DNA of 64,000 nt from Paenibacillus aestuarii (GTDB taxonomy: Bacteria > Bacillota > Bacilli > Paenibacillales > NBRC-103111), in contig NZ_JAQFVF010000072.1 in the NCBI RefSeq assembly GCF_027789125.1, forward strand, positions 40,611-104,610, read 5' to 3'. Under the pieces are notes generated by a model that was not told the origin of the DNA, did not search any database, and saw nothing but the letters and a program-made list of their open reading frames with translations. A program made the translations under genes and the position numbers. Of the stretch, positions 7,505 through 16,593 are shown piece after piece (within the stretch, counting starts at the first letter, position 1; each line of letters begins with the position of its first letter).

Positions 7505-8624
7505 ATGCTAGAACCAGAAGTAAAGCAAGACCTAAGAGAGACAGCAAAGCGACTAACCGAATTACGGGGGTCTCTTTGACTTAGATCATAAGCTCGAAGC
7601 GATTGGTGATTATGAAGAAAAAATGGCGGCGCCTGATTTCTGGGACGATAACGAAAAAGCCCAGAAAACCATCGCCGACCTGAACGGGATCAAGAGCGTC
7701 GTGGATCAGTTCCAATCCTTCTCTAACGAGTATGACGACCTGATGGTGCTGGTCGAGATCGAGGAGGAGGAAAGCGACGCCAGCCTAGCAGCGGAGATCG
7801 CCAGCGGCATCTCGGCCTTGGTGAAGAAGCTGGAGGCGTTCGAGCTGCAGCTGCTGCTCAGCCAGCCGTATGACCGGCTGAACGCTATCCTGGAGCTGCA
7901 CCCGGGCGCCGGCGGCACCGAGTCGCAAGACTGGGCGGAAATGTTGCTGCGCATGTACCGCCGTTGGGCGGAGAAGCGTGACTTTAAAGTCGAGGTTCTC
8001 GACTATCTTCCGGGCGATGAGGCCGGTGTGAAAAGCGTCACGCTAATGATCAAGGGCTTCAACGCCTATGGCTATTTGAAGGCGGAGAAGGGCGTGCATC
8101 GGCTCGTGCGCATCTCGCCGTTCGACGCATCTGGACGTCGTCATACGTCCTTCGTATCGTGCGACGTGATGCCGGAGATCGAAGACGACGCGGAGATTGA
8201 GATCCGCACAGAGGATCTGAAGATCGATACGTATCGCGCGAGCGGCGCCGGCGGTCAGCACATTAACACGACCGACTCTGCCGTACGGATTACGCATATA
8301 CCGACGGGCGTTGTGGTCAGCTGTCAGCAAGAGCGCTCGCAGATCAAGAACCGTGAGAAAGCGATGAAGATGCTTCGTTCCAAGCTCTACGAGAAGAAAA
8401 TCGAAGAGCAGGAAAAGCAACTGGCCGAAATTCGCGGTGAACAATCCGATATCGCTTGGGGCAGTCAGATTCGCTCTTATGTGTTTCATCCATACAGCAT
8501 GGTCAAGGATCATCGGACATCGGCAGAGACGGGTAATGTCGGCGCCGTTATGGACGGAGATCTGGATATGTTTATCGACGCTTATCTCCGCTTGCAAATT
8601 CGCAAGCCGGAAGAGCAGCAATAA
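7505..8624 (+). CDS. prfB: Peptide chain release factor 2, with programmed +1 frameshift
   Basis: RF2 recognises UAA and UGA and triggers peptide release. The gene is split: ATG 7505 opens 24 codons ending CTT (7574-7576), then in-frame TGA (7577-7579). Skipping base 7577 joins to GAC at 7578 and an open frame to 8624, giving 372 residues, the normal RF2 length. The SPF recognition tripeptide (RISPFDASG) and catalytic GGQ (GAGGQHINTTDSAVR) are intact. This is the conserved autoregulatory RF2 frameshift, not a broken gene: when RF2 is scarce the ribosome pauses at UGA and shifts. An annotation starting at 7623 would lose about 50 residues. Confidence 0.97.
7565..7580 (+). promoter_or_regulatory. 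RF2 programmed-frameshift signal
   Basis: CGGGGGTCTCTTTGAC carries the stimulatory Shine-Dalgarno-like GGGGG (7566-7570), three bases, the slippery CTT (7574-7576), then UGA followed by C, the weak-termination context found at this site in most bacteria. Confidence 0.93.
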
Positions 8625-8667
8625 AAAGCCGAATGCGACAGTTGCATACAGGCTGTGAAAGACGATC

Positions 8668-8697
8668 ATCCTACACCCAAAAGGTGTAGGATTTTTT
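8668..8697 (+). terminator. Intrinsic terminator after prfB
   Basis: ATCCTACACC (8668-8677), loop CAAAA, GGTGTAGGAT (8683-8692), then T residues to 8697: a perfect ten-base stem. Confidence 0.93.
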
Positions 8698-8715
8698 GTG
8701 AGAGGAGAAGGCGGA

Positions 8716-9585
8716 GTGTCCAGAAAAGAACCACGTGTAACACTTGGTAGTCCCGCGCATACCGTGCTGGAATATGTGCTGCTATGCATCGGTTCGCTGG
8801 TGATGGCGGCGAGCTTCAATGCATTTTTAAATCCGAATCAGATTGCCAGCGGCGGCGTGGCGGGGTTGTCCACGATCGTGCAGCACCTCAGTGGAGTGAA
8901 TCCGGCGATTATCCAGTGGTCGCTAAATATCCCGATTTTCCTGTTAGCCTTATGGTTGTTAGGCGGTCAATTCGGCATTAAAGCCGCAGTGGGCTCGGTC
9001 ATTTACCCGCTGTGTGTACTGCTCACAACCCATATTGGCGCGCCTACGCATAACCCGCTGTTAGCGGCGGTTTATGGCGGAATGGGCGTCGGGCTTGGGT
9101 TGGGCATCGTTTTCCGCGGACGGGGGTCGACGGGCGGGTTGGGGTTGGCTGCGCAAATTTTACATAAATTTACAGGTTTGAGCTTCGGTATTTGTGTGGC
9201 GATCTTTGATGGGATTGTGATCTTGAGCTCTGCACTCGTGTTTACGCCGGAGACTGCGCTGTATGCCTTAATCGGGCTGTTTGTGACAAAAAAGACGATT
9301 GATGTCGTACAGCTCGGCCTGAACGATGCCAAAGTAGCGTTTATTATTTCAGATCATACGAAAGAATTGCGCAAAGTGATTCTGCACGATCTCGACCGGG
9401 GACTGACGGAATGGGGCGGAGCCGGTGGCTTCACCGGGGAGTCCAGGACGATCATGATGGTAGTCGTGAAGCAGAATGAAGTGACGCGGTTGAAGTCGCT
9501 GGTCCGTGCGGTGGACCCGGGGGCTTTTGTAATTTTGAGCGAGACGAATGAAGTGCTGGGTGAAGGGTTCAAAAGGCATGCCTAA
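8716..9585 (+). CDS. YitT-family membrane protein (DUF161/DUF2179), YvjA-like
   Basis: A 289-residue membrane protein. About five hydrophobic segments span residues ~20-185 (e.g. VLEYVLLCIGSLVMAASFNAFLN). A soluble C-terminal DUF2179 domain at ~205-285 contains DRGLTEWGGAGGFTGESRTIMMVVVKQNE. Family members are widespread in Firmicutes and their function is largely unknown. In Bacillus the homologue yvjA also follows prfB. GTG 8716 is chosen because AGAGGAG lies at 8700-8706 and the family-like sequence begins there. A GTG at 8698 overlaps the T-run of the prfB terminator and is unlikely. Confidence 0.85.
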   Translation: MSRKEPRVTLGSPAHTVLEYVLLCIGSLVMAASFNAFLNPNQIASGGVAGLSTIVQHLSGVNPAIIQWSLNIPIFLLALWLLGGQFGIKAAVGSVIYPLCVLLTTHIGAPTHNPLLAAVYGGMGVGLGLGIVFRGRGSTGGLGLAAQILHKFTGLSFGICVAIFDGIVILSSALVFTPETALYALIGLFVTKKTIDVVQLGLNDAKVAFIISDHTKELRKVILHDLDRGLTEWGGAGGFTGESRTIMMVVVKQNEVTRLKSLVRAVDPGAFVILSETNEVLGEGFKRHA

Positions 9586-9606
9586 GTCACGCTGCACCAA
9601 AGGTAG

Positions 9607-9637
9607 AAGGACGTGCTTGATGTACGTCCTTTTTTTA
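9607..9637 (+). terminator. Intrinsic terminator after the YitT-family gene
   Basis: AAGGACGT (9607-9614) pairs with ACGTCCTT (9624-9631), followed by T residues. Confidence 0.88.
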
Positions 9638-9843
9638 TTAAGCCTAAAACAAAAGTTGCCTGATTCGGTTCATATTTGGGATAATATAACTATTGGACTA
9701 TCAGTGTCTTCAGTTCAATGCATAATTGATAGCTTTGGCCTGCAAAAATGCAGCGAAAACTGAAAATGTGACAATCTTTTAAAACTTTAAAAAACCCTTA
9801 TATGACAAGACTTTGAGCGCACAAAAATGATCAAAAAAATTCA

Positions 9844-9878
9844 TTGAATTATTATGTATACGAATGTATAATAATACA
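9844..9878 (+). promoter_or_regulatory. arg operon promoter embedded in two tandem ARG-box-like operators
   Basis: The promoter reads TTGAAT (9844-9849), 17 bases, TATAAT (9867-9872). Two sites resembling the ArgR/AhrC box TGAAT-WWWW-ATTCA overlap it: TGAAT-TATT-ATGTA (9845-9858, left half perfect) and TGTAT-AATA-ATACA (9865-9878, a perfect palindrome). Their centres are 20 bases apart, the usual tandem spacing on one DNA face. Arginine-dependent ArgR repression of argCJBDFGH is inferred. The remaining ~200 bases upstream to the 9637 terminator are AT-rich, with nothing else recognisable. Confidence 0.65.
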
Positions 9879-9908
9879 TATATTTTTGGGACGTCTGGGG
9901 GAAATCAT

Positions 9909-10958
9909 ATGAGCAATGCGGTTAGAGCGGCTATTATTGGGGCCACCGGGTACGGCGGCGCGGAAGTTATTCGTTTGTTGCAAGCACATCCATTTGTACA
10001 AATCACGTCGGTGATCTCGACGTCTAGTGCAGGGACGCCGTTGGCGGACCATTTTCCTCATTTACAGGAAATTGTCGTAGATATTCTCGATGAGTTGAAT
10101 GTAGAACTGATTGCTGGCAAAGCGGACGTCGTTTTCTTGGCGACACCGGCTGGCGTGAGTGCCGAGCTTTCGCCAAAGCTGCTTGCGGCAGGGCTGAAAG
10201 TGATCGACATCTCCGGTGATTTGCGTTTGAAGTCGCGTGAGGATTATGAGAAGTGGTATAAGCGTACGGCTGCTCCTGAGGCAGCGTTAGAGCAGGCGGT
10301 ATACGGACTTGCTGAAGTGTTCGGAGATGAAGTCAAAGGTTCCGAACTGATCGCGAATCCGGGCTGTTACCCGACAGCTACCCTGCTAGGTCTTATTCCA
10401 GCAGTTAAAGCGGGATGGATCGATCCTTCTACCATTATCATCGACGCCAAGTCCGGTGTTTCCGGAGCGGGTCGCGGTGTAGGTCTGGGCACACACTACG
10501 CAGAGGTTAATGAGAATTTTTCGGCTTATAAAGTGAATAAGCATCAACATATTCCGGAAATTGAGCAAGCTTTGAGCCGCGTTGCGGGCCATCCGGTTGT
10601 GACGACGTTTACGACGCATCTGGTGCCCATGACTCGGGGTATTATGTCGACGATGTATGCAACGGTCATCGGAGAGCATTCCACGGAAGCTTTCACGGAA
10701 TTGTACCGTCAATTCTATGAAGGCCGCAAATTCGTGCGTGTGCGTAACAGTGGCAAGATGCCGGCGACAAAAGAGGTATCCGGATCGAATTACTGCGATA
10801 TCGGCTTTGCTGTCGATGAGCGTACGGGTCGAGTAACGATCGTTTCGGTGATTGATAATGTGGTCAAAGGCGCAGCGGGGCAAGCAATTCAGAATTTGAA
10901 CTTAATGATGGGCTGGGACGAAACGACAGGGCTGTTGTTCGCGCCAGTGTATCCATAA
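9909..10958 (+). CDS. argC: N-acetyl-gamma-glutamyl-phosphate reductase
   Basis: A 349-residue ArgC. It reduces N-acetylglutamyl phosphate to the semialdehyde with NADPH, step 3 of arginine synthesis. The dinucleotide loop is AAIIGATGYGGAEVIRLL, and the catalytic cysteine lies in IANPGCYPTATLLGL. HQHIPEIEQ and FTTHLVPMTRGI are family blocks. The frame extends upstream to 9864 through the promoter, so ATG 9909 (behind GGGGG at ~9897) is the true start. First gene of argCJBDFGH; argJ follows after 19 bases. Confidence 0.97.
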   Translation: MSNAVRAAIIGATGYGGAEVIRLLQAHPFVQITSVISTSSAGTPLADHFPHLQEIVVDILDELNVELIAGKADVVFLATPAGVSAELSPKLLAAGLKVIDISGDLRLKSREDYEKWYKRTAAPEAALEQAVYGLAEVFGDEVKGSELIANPGCYPTATLLGLIPAVKAGWIDPSTIIIDAKSGVSGAGRGVGLGTHYAEVNENFSAYKVNKHQHIPEIEQALSRVAGHPVVTTFTTHLVPMTRGIMSTMYATVIGEHSTEAFTELYRQFYEGRKFVRVRNSGKMPATKEVSGSNYCDIGFAVDERTGRVTIVSVIDNVVKGAAGQAIQNLNLMMGWDETTGLLFAPVYP

Positions 10959-10977
10959 CGGAGGGCGAAGGTCGAAC

Positions 10978-12204
10978 ATGTCAGGTCAAAGTCAATTCTC
11001 AGTCGTGCCCGAGGGCACAGTTACGACGCCAAAAGGCTTCCGCGCAGGCGGTCTGCACTGCGGTTTAAAGAAAACAGAGCGCCACGATCTGGGCGCAATC
11101 GTGTGCGATGTGCCGGCGGCAGCGGCGGGCGTCTACACGCTGAACGCGTTTCAGGCGGCACCGCTGCGCGTGACGCAGGAGAGCATCGCCCGGGACGGCA
11201 AGCTGCAGGCGATGATCGTCAACAGCGGCAACGCCAACGCGTGCACTGGCCAGCAGGGCGAAGACGACGCGCGCGCGATGCGTACCGTAGCAGCTCAGGC
11301 GCTGGGCGTAGCGGAGCATCACGTCGGCGTGACGAGCACAGGCGTCATTGGTGAGCTTCTGCCGATGGGCAAGGTGCTGAGCGGCATTGAGCAGCTGCCG
11401 CAGCGAGTGAAGCAGGACGGCGGCGATGACTTCTGCCAGGCGATCCTGACGACGGATCTCGTGCAGAAGATGACGTGCGTCCGTCTTAAAGTCGGCGGCA
11501 AGGAGATTCATATTGCCGGTGCAGCCAAAGGTTCGGGCATGATTCACCCGAACATGGCGACGATGCTGGGCTTTATGACCACAGACGCCAATATCGAGAG
11601 CCAGTATTTACAGCAGCTGCTGAACCGGATTACAGATAATACGTTTAACATGATAACTGTAGACGGCGATACAAGCACGAACGACATGGTCGTCATTATG
11701 GCGAGCGGATTGGCAGAGAACGAGGCGTTGACGCCGGAGCATCCGGATTGGGAAGCTTTCGCTGCAGGCGTGCAGTATGTTGGTGAATATTTGGCTAAAG
11801 CGATCGCTCGCGACGGCGAAGGGGCGACGAAGCTGATCGAGACGACAGTAATCGGAGCGGAGAACGATGAAGCAGCACGCAAAATCGTGAAGTCGATCAT
11901 CGGATCGAGCCTGGTGAAGTCGGCCGTATACGGCGCTGATGCCAACTGGGGCCGAATTATTGCGGCTGTCGGCTACTCGGGCCAACCGGTGAATGTGAAC
12001 ACAGTCGATATCCGCTTGGGCGATATTGTCGTTCTGGAGCAATCCCGGCCTGTGAAGTTCGACGAGGAAGCGGCATTGGTCTATTTGAAAACCGACACGA
12101 TTCAAATTCATGTGAATTTAAATATGGGCACAGGCAAAGCGACGGGCTGGGGCTGTGACCTGACTTATGATTATGTAAGAATTAATGCGGCTTACCGGAC
12201 TTAA
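10978..12204 (+). CDS. argJ: Glutamate N-acetyltransferase / ornithine acetyltransferase
   Basis: A 408-residue ArgJ precursor. It transfers acetyl from N-acetylornithine to glutamate (cyclic pathway); many members also use acetyl-CoA. The self-cleavage site is visible as PNMATMLGFMTTDA, with the nucleophilic threonine after Ala. AAKGSGMIH precedes it, and GADANWGRI is a family block near the C-terminus. No separate argA occurs in the cluster, consistent with the acetyl-recycling pathway. It is locally GC-rich at its 5' half (~11.1-11.4 kb). The start is ATG 10978 behind GGAGGG. Confidence 0.97.
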   Translation: MSGQSQFSVVPEGTVTTPKGFRAGGLHCGLKKTERHDLGAIVCDVPAAAAGVYTLNAFQAAPLRVTQESIARDGKLQAMIVNSGNANACTGQQGEDDARAMRTVAAQALGVAEHHVGVTSTGVIGELLPMGKVLSGIEQLPQRVKQDGGDDFCQAILTTDLVQKMTCVRLKVGGKEIHIAGAAKGSGMIHPNMATMLGFMTTDANIESQYLQQLLNRITDNTFNMITVDGDTSTNDMVVIMASGLAENEALTPEHPDWEAFAAGVQYVGEYLAKAIARDGEGATKLIETTVIGAENDEAARKIVKSIIGSSLVKSAVYGADANWGRIIAAVGYSGQPVNVNTVDIRLGDIVVLEQSRPVKFDEEAALVYLKTDTIQIHVNLNMGTGKATGWGCDLTYDYVRINAAYRT

Positions 12205-12234
12205 GGAAGCATAAACAAAGGGGAAACGAGCGCA

Positions 12235-13026
12235 GTGAAGAACAATTGCTTTGTGATGAAATGCGGCGGAAGCACCTTGGCGGCACTGCCTGGCAGCTTC
12301 TTTGAGGATATGCGTCAGCTGCAGGATGAAGGGATCGTGACGGTCATCGTTCATGGCGGCGGACCGGCGGTTTCGGATACGTTGAATAAGCTTGGCATTG
12401 AGACGGAGTTTGTAAATGGGCTTCGTAAAACGAATGAAGCGGTGCTGGATGTTGTTGAGATGGTGCTATCCGGCCAGATCAATAAAGAGATCGTGCGGCG
12501 CATTCAACTGACCGGCGCTGCGGCGCTTGGTTTGTCCGGCGTTGACGGGCACCTCATTGAGGCTCAGCCGGTCAGCAACGCGCACGAAGTTGGTCTAGTC
12601 GGCGATGTGACCAAAGTGAACGCAGAGCTCATTCAAGGCATCGTCAGCATGGGCTATATCCCGGTCATCGCGCCGGTCGGCCTTGGCGCTGATGGCGGGC
12701 AGCGTTACAACATTAACGCAGATACGGCTGCAGGGGCGGTAGCTTCCCATTTGGGCGTGGAACAAATGATCGTGGTCACCGACGTGCCTGGCATTATGAA
12801 GGAAGTTGACGGCGTGAAGCAGGTGCTGCCAGTCGTCAGCGTGGCTGAAATTGAAGAAATGATCGCAAGCGGAGTCATCTATGGCGGTATGATTCCGAAG
12901 GTGCGCGCAGCGATTGCATGTATACAAGGCAAAGTGCAAGAAGTTGTTATCGTCAACGGCTCCGAACCGAATGTGCTGAGCAAAGTGCTCAAAGGTACCG
13001 GCATCGGAACGCGGATTGTTCGATAA
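12235..13026 (+). CDS. argB: Acetylglutamate kinase
   Basis: A 263-residue amino-acid kinase that phosphorylates N-acetylglutamate with ATP, step 2 of the pathway. Family motifs are CFVMKCGGSTLAALP (phosphate lysine), VIVHGGGPAVSDTL (substrate loop), RYNINADTAAGAVA and VVTDVPGIM (nucleotide site) and GGMIPKV. The start is GTG 12235 with AAAGGGGAA about nine bases upstream. It lies 30 bases after argJ and 33 before argD. Arginine feedback, seen in some ArgB proteins through an N-terminal helix, cannot be judged; the N-terminus is short. Confidence 0.97.
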   Translation: MKNNCFVMKCGGSTLAALPGSFFEDMRQLQDEGIVTVIVHGGGPAVSDTLNKLGIETEFVNGLRKTNEAVLDVVEMVLSGQINKEIVRRIQLTGAAALGLSGVDGHLIEAQPVSNAHEVGLVGDVTKVNAELIQGIVSMGYIPVIAPVGLGADGGQRYNINADTAAGAVASHLGVEQMIVVTDVPGIMKEVDGVKQVLPVVSVAEIEEMIASGVIYGGMIPKVRAAIACIQGKVQEVVIVNGSEPNVLSKVLKGTGIGTRIVR

Positions 13027-13059
13027 ACAGTTTTTATAACCATTAAGGAGGGAATGGAC

Positions 13060-14256
13060 ATGACTGAAACGGGGAAAAGCTCGCTCTTTCCAACCTACGC
13101 CAGATTTCCAATTACGCTAGTGAAGGGTGAGGGCAGCCGACTGTGGGATGACACAGGGAAGGAATACATCGACTTGATGAGCGGCATCGCGGTGACGAAT
13201 CTCGGACACGCGCCGCAAGCGGTGAAGGAGAAGTTGATCGAGCAGCTGAACACATTGTGGCATGCGAGCAACTTGTTCCACATTCCTAACCAGGAGAAGT
13301 TGGCGAAGCTGTTGACGGACAACAGCTGTGCAGACGCGGTGTTTTTCTGCTCGACAGGGGCAGAAGCGAATGAAGCGGCGATTAAGCTGGCTCGACGCTA
13401 TTCCCAAAAAGTGCTCGGAAACGGCCGGTATGAGATTATCACGTTCAACATGTCTTTCCACGGACGGACGTTGGCTACTTTGACTGCGACAGGGCAGGAT
13501 AAAGTGAAGGAAGGATTCCATCCGCTTCCAGAAGGGTTTAAATATGCGCCGTATAACGACTTTGAAGCAGTTCGCCAATTGGTTAGCGACAAGACGTGTG
13601 CGATTATGCTGGAGATGGTTCAAGGCGAAGGCGGCGTGCTGCCGGCGGACGCGGATTTTGTCAAGCAGATCGCTGAGCTGTGCAAGCAAGAGAACCTGCT
13701 CTTGATCGTCGATGAGATCCAAACCGGCATCGGCCGTACGGGTAAACTATTCGCCTATGAACACTATGGTATTGAACCGGATATTTTCACATTGGCCAAA
13801 GGTCTGGGCGCGGGCTTTCCTATTGGTGCGATGCTGGGCAAAGAGCATCTCCGCGAAGGCTTCAACGCCGGCAGCCATGGCTCCACATTTGGCGGAACGC
13901 CAATTGCGACAGCTGCGGCGATTGCGGCGGTTGAAACTGTGGTTGGCGAGAAGCTGCCTGAGCGTGCGGCCGAGCTGGGCGCTTATGCAGTTGAGAAGCT
14001 GGAGAGCAAATTGGCTGGCAACCCGCTTGTCGCGAAGATACGTGGCGTAGGACTTTTGATCGGTATTGAATGTACACAACCGGCTGGTGAGATCATCAGC
14101 GAGATTCATAAACAAGGTGTGCTGGTCATTCCGGCAGGACCGAACGTCATCCGGATCGTACCGGCATTGACGATTTCGCAGGAAGATTTAGATCGCGGCT
14201 TGGACGTGGTGTGCACCGTGCTGGCGCAAAAAGCGGCGGCTTCCACAACGGCATAG
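13060..14256 (+). CDS. argD: Acetylornithine aminotransferase
   Basis: A 398-residue class III PLP aminotransferase that makes N-acetylornithine. Motifs are CSTGAEANEAAIKLARRY, FHGRTLATLTATG, IVDEIQTGIGRTG and the PLP lysine K247 in FTLAKGLGAGFPIGAM. ATG 13060 is chosen over ATG 13054 because AAGGAGG (13045-13051) is then eight bases away instead of two. It may also serve lysine synthesis (succinyl-DAP), as known for ArgD enzymes. Confidence 0.96.
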   Translation: MTETGKSSLFPTYARFPITLVKGEGSRLWDDTGKEYIDLMSGIAVTNLGHAPQAVKEKLIEQLNTLWHASNLFHIPNQEKLAKLLTDNSCADAVFFCSTGAEANEAAIKLARRYSQKVLGNGRYEIITFNMSFHGRTLATLTATGQDKVKEGFHPLPEGFKYAPYNDFEAVRQLVSDKTCAIMLEMVQGEGGVLPADADFVKQIAELCKQENLLLIVDEIQTGIGRTGKLFAYEHYGIEPDIFTLAKGLGAGFPIGAMLGKEHLREGFNAGSHGSTFGGTPIATAAAIAAVETVVGEKLPERAAELGAYAVEKLESKLAGNPLVAKIRGVGLLIGIECTQPAGEIISEIHKQGVLVIPAGPNVIRIVPALTISQEDLDRGLDVVCTVLAQKAAASTTA

Positions 14257-14280
14257 CGAACACAAGAAAGGTAGGATGAA

Positions 14281-15240
14281 ATGAACAGTACCCTACAGGA
14301 AGAGCTGGTTGCCCAGTTGAAGGGCAAAGATTTTCTTGCATTGGCTGATTATACGGCAGAAGAAATTGAATATTTGATCCAATACGCCATCGAGCTCAAA
14401 CGGAAGCAAAAAGCGGGCGAGCCGCACCGGATTCTGGAAGGCAAGACGCTGGGGATGGTTTTTGAGAAGTCTTCGACACGAACACGCGTATCTTTTGAAG
14501 TCGGTATGTACCAGCTTGGCGGTCAGGCGCTCTTTTTGAGCAAGAACGATATCCAGCTTGGACGCGGCGAAACGGTATGGGATACGGCGCAGACGCTGTC
14601 CCGTTACCTCGACGGCATCATGATCCGCACCTATGAGCACCGCAAGGTGATTGATTTGGCGAGAGGCGCGACGGTGCCGGTCATTAACGGCTTGACCGAT
14701 CATGCGCATCCTTGCCAGGTGATGGCGGACTACCAGACTGTTCTGGAGAAAAAAGGCCGTTTGAAAGGCCTCAAAGTCGCCTACATCGGAGACGGCAACA
14801 ATATGGTACACTCATTGATGATGGGCGCCAGTAAGCTGGGCATGCATTTTGCGGTGTCCTCTCCTGAAGGCTATATGCCGGACGCACATGTGATTCAGGC
14901 GTCAAAGGATAATGCGGCGCAAACAGGCGGCAGCTTGTTAGTGACTGCGGATCCGCGCGAAGCGATCGAGAATGCCGATATCGTCTACACGGACGTATGG
15001 GCGAGCATGGGCTTTGAAGCGGAGCAGAAAGAGCGGGAGCTCGCTTTCAAGAACTATCAAGTGAATGAAGCACTTGTGCAATATGCGAAGCCGGACTATT
15101 TGTTCATGCACTGTCTGCCAGCGCATCGCGGCGAAGAAGTGAGCGAAGGTGTTATCGACGGCGCGAACTCGGTTATTTTTGATCAGGCGGAAAATCGCCT
15201 TCATGCACAGAAGGCCATCATGGCTGCAACGATGATCTAA
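14281..15240 (+). CDS. argF: Ornithine carbamoyltransferase
   Basis: A 319-residue anabolic OTCase that makes citrulline from ornithine and carbamoyl phosphate. The carbamoyl-phosphate loop is FEKSSTRTRVSFE. HAHPCQ, DVWASMG and HCLPAHRGEEV (ornithine and catalytic Cys region) are intact. Unlike B. subtilis, where carAB separates argD and argF, here argF follows argD directly and argGH are attached. The start is ATG 14281 behind AAAGGTAGGATGAA. Confidence 0.97.
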   Translation: MNSTLQEELVAQLKGKDFLALADYTAEEIEYLIQYAIELKRKQKAGEPHRILEGKTLGMVFEKSSTRTRVSFEVGMYQLGGQALFLSKNDIQLGRGETVWDTAQTLSRYLDGIMIRTYEHRKVIDLARGATVPVINGLTDHAHPCQVMADYQTVLEKKGRLKGLKVAYIGDGNNMVHSLMMGASKLGMHFAVSSPEGYMPDAHVIQASKDNAAQTGGSLLVTADPREAIENADIVYTDVWASMGFEAEQKERELAFKNYQVNEALVQYAKPDYLFMHCLPAHRGEEVSEGVIDGANSVIFDQAENRLHAQKAIMAATMI

Positions 15241-15288
15241 TATATATACTTTATTTCCAGAAACAGGGAGAAACGGAGAGATTGTTAC

Positions 15289-16527
15289 ATGGCTAAGGAA
15301 AAAATCGTACTCGCTTATTCCGGCGGGTTGGATACGTCCGTTATTTTGAAATGGCTCAAAGAAACATATGATGCGGAAATTATTGCTTTTACAGCGGATA
15401 TCGGTCAAGCGGATGAGCTGAACGGCTTAGAGGAAAAAGCGCTGCAAACCGGTGCTTCCAAGATCTACATCGACGACCTGCGCGCTGAGTTCGCTCAAGA
15501 TTTCATCTACCCGATGTTCCGTTCGGGCGCTTTGTACGAAGGCCAATACCTGCTCGGCACGAGCATTGCCCGCCCGCTGATCGCGAAGCGTATGGTGGAG
15601 ATTGCCCGCGCAGAAGGCGCTACGGCAATTGCCCATGGCGCAACAGGCAAAGGCAACGACCAAGTGCGCTTCGAGCTGACAGCCGCTGCGCTGGCGCCTG
15701 AGCTGTCCGTGATCGCACCTTGGCGTCTCGAAGAATTCCGCGAGCAGTTCCCGGGCCGTGCGGAAATGATCGCCTATGCCGAGAAACACGGCATTCCGGT
15801 TACAGCGTCGGCAGCGAAGCCGTATTCGACGGACCGCAACTTGCTGCACATCTCGTTTGAGAGCGGCATGCTGGAAGATCCGTGGTTCGATGCGGCTGCA
15901 GATTCGAACAAAGACATGTACGTGTTGAGCGTGGCGCCAGAGGACGCTCCGGATCAAGCGGAGTATCTGGATATTGAGTTCGAAAAGGGCGATGTGGTGG
16001 CTCTGAATGGCGCCAAAATGACACCGCTGGAAGTTATGGAAACCTTGAATGCCATCGGCGGCAAGCATGGTATCGGCCGTGTCGATATGGTGGAGAACCG
16101 CTTCGTCGGCATGAAGAGCCGCGGCGTATACGAGACACCAGGCGGCACGATCTTGTTCACGGCTCACCGCAAAATGGAGTCGCTCACGATGGATCGCGAC
16201 GTTATGCACCTGCGTGACTCCCTGATCTCCAAGTACGCGACGTTGGTATACAACGGCTTCTGGTTTGCTCCTGAGCGCTTGGCGATCCAAGCGTTGGTGG
16301 AAGAAAGCCAGAAGAATGTTACAGGCACTGTGCGCCTCAAATTGTACAAAGGTAACGTTATGGCTGCCGGCGTGAAAAGCCCGGTATCCTTGTACAATCC
16401 GGATATCGCTACAATGGAAGCAGATCCGACCAAAGCTTACGATCAAGGCGATGCAGCTGGATTCATCCGCTTGAACGCTTTGCGTTTGAAAGTATCTTCA
16501 GGCGTTCATCAAAACGCAAACAAATAG
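15289..16527 (+). CDS. argG: Argininosuccinate synthase
   Basis: A 412-residue ArgG that condenses citrulline and aspartate with ATP. The PP-loop is LAYSGGLDTSVILKWL. HGATGKGNDQVRFE, GRVDMVENRFVGMKSRG and YETPGGTIL are diagnostic. ATG 15289 lies 48 bases after argF. A GC-rich hairpin without a T-run follows in the gap before argH. Confidence 0.97.
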   Translation: MAKEKIVLAYSGGLDTSVILKWLKETYDAEIIAFTADIGQADELNGLEEKALQTGASKIYIDDLRAEFAQDFIYPMFRSGALYEGQYLLGTSIARPLIAKRMVEIARAEGATAIAHGATGKGNDQVRFELTAAALAPELSVIAPWRLEEFREQFPGRAEMIAYAEKHGIPVTASAAKPYSTDRNLLHISFESGMLEDPWFDAAADSNKDMYVLSVAPEDAPDQAEYLDIEFEKGDVVALNGAKMTPLEVMETLNAIGGKHGIGRVDMVENRFVGMKSRGVYETPGGTILFTAHRKMESLTMDRDVMHLRDSLISKYATLVYNGFWFAPERLAIQALVEESQKNVTGTVRLKLYKGNVMAAGVKSPVSLYNPDIATMEADPTKAYDQGDAAGFIRLNALRLKVSSGVHQNANK

Positions 16528-16539
16528 ATTGGCGCCAGC

Positions 16540-16563
16540 GGGCTTTCCCATTGTGGAAAGCCC
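16540..16563 (+). other. Intercistronic hairpin between argG and argH
   Basis: GGGCTTTCC (16540-16548), loop CATTGT, GGAAAGCCC (16555-16563). It has a perfect nine-base stem and no T-run, so it is more likely an mRNA processing or stability element than a terminator. Confidence 0.6.
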
Positions 16564-16593
16564 TTGGGCTATAACTTGAGAGGGGAATCTACT

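Noticed and set aside
7505..7623. prfB as a pseudogene because of the in-frame TGA
   Set aside because: The TGA is in the exact conserved RF2 frameshift context and the +1 frame gives a full-length RF2.
8698..8715. GTG 8698 as start of the YitT-family gene
   Set aside because: It lies at the end of the prfB terminator T-run; GTG 8716 has the ribosome site.
9640..9908. T-box or riboswitch upstream of argC
   Set aside because: The predicted transcript starts near 9879, leaving a leader of only about 30 bases.
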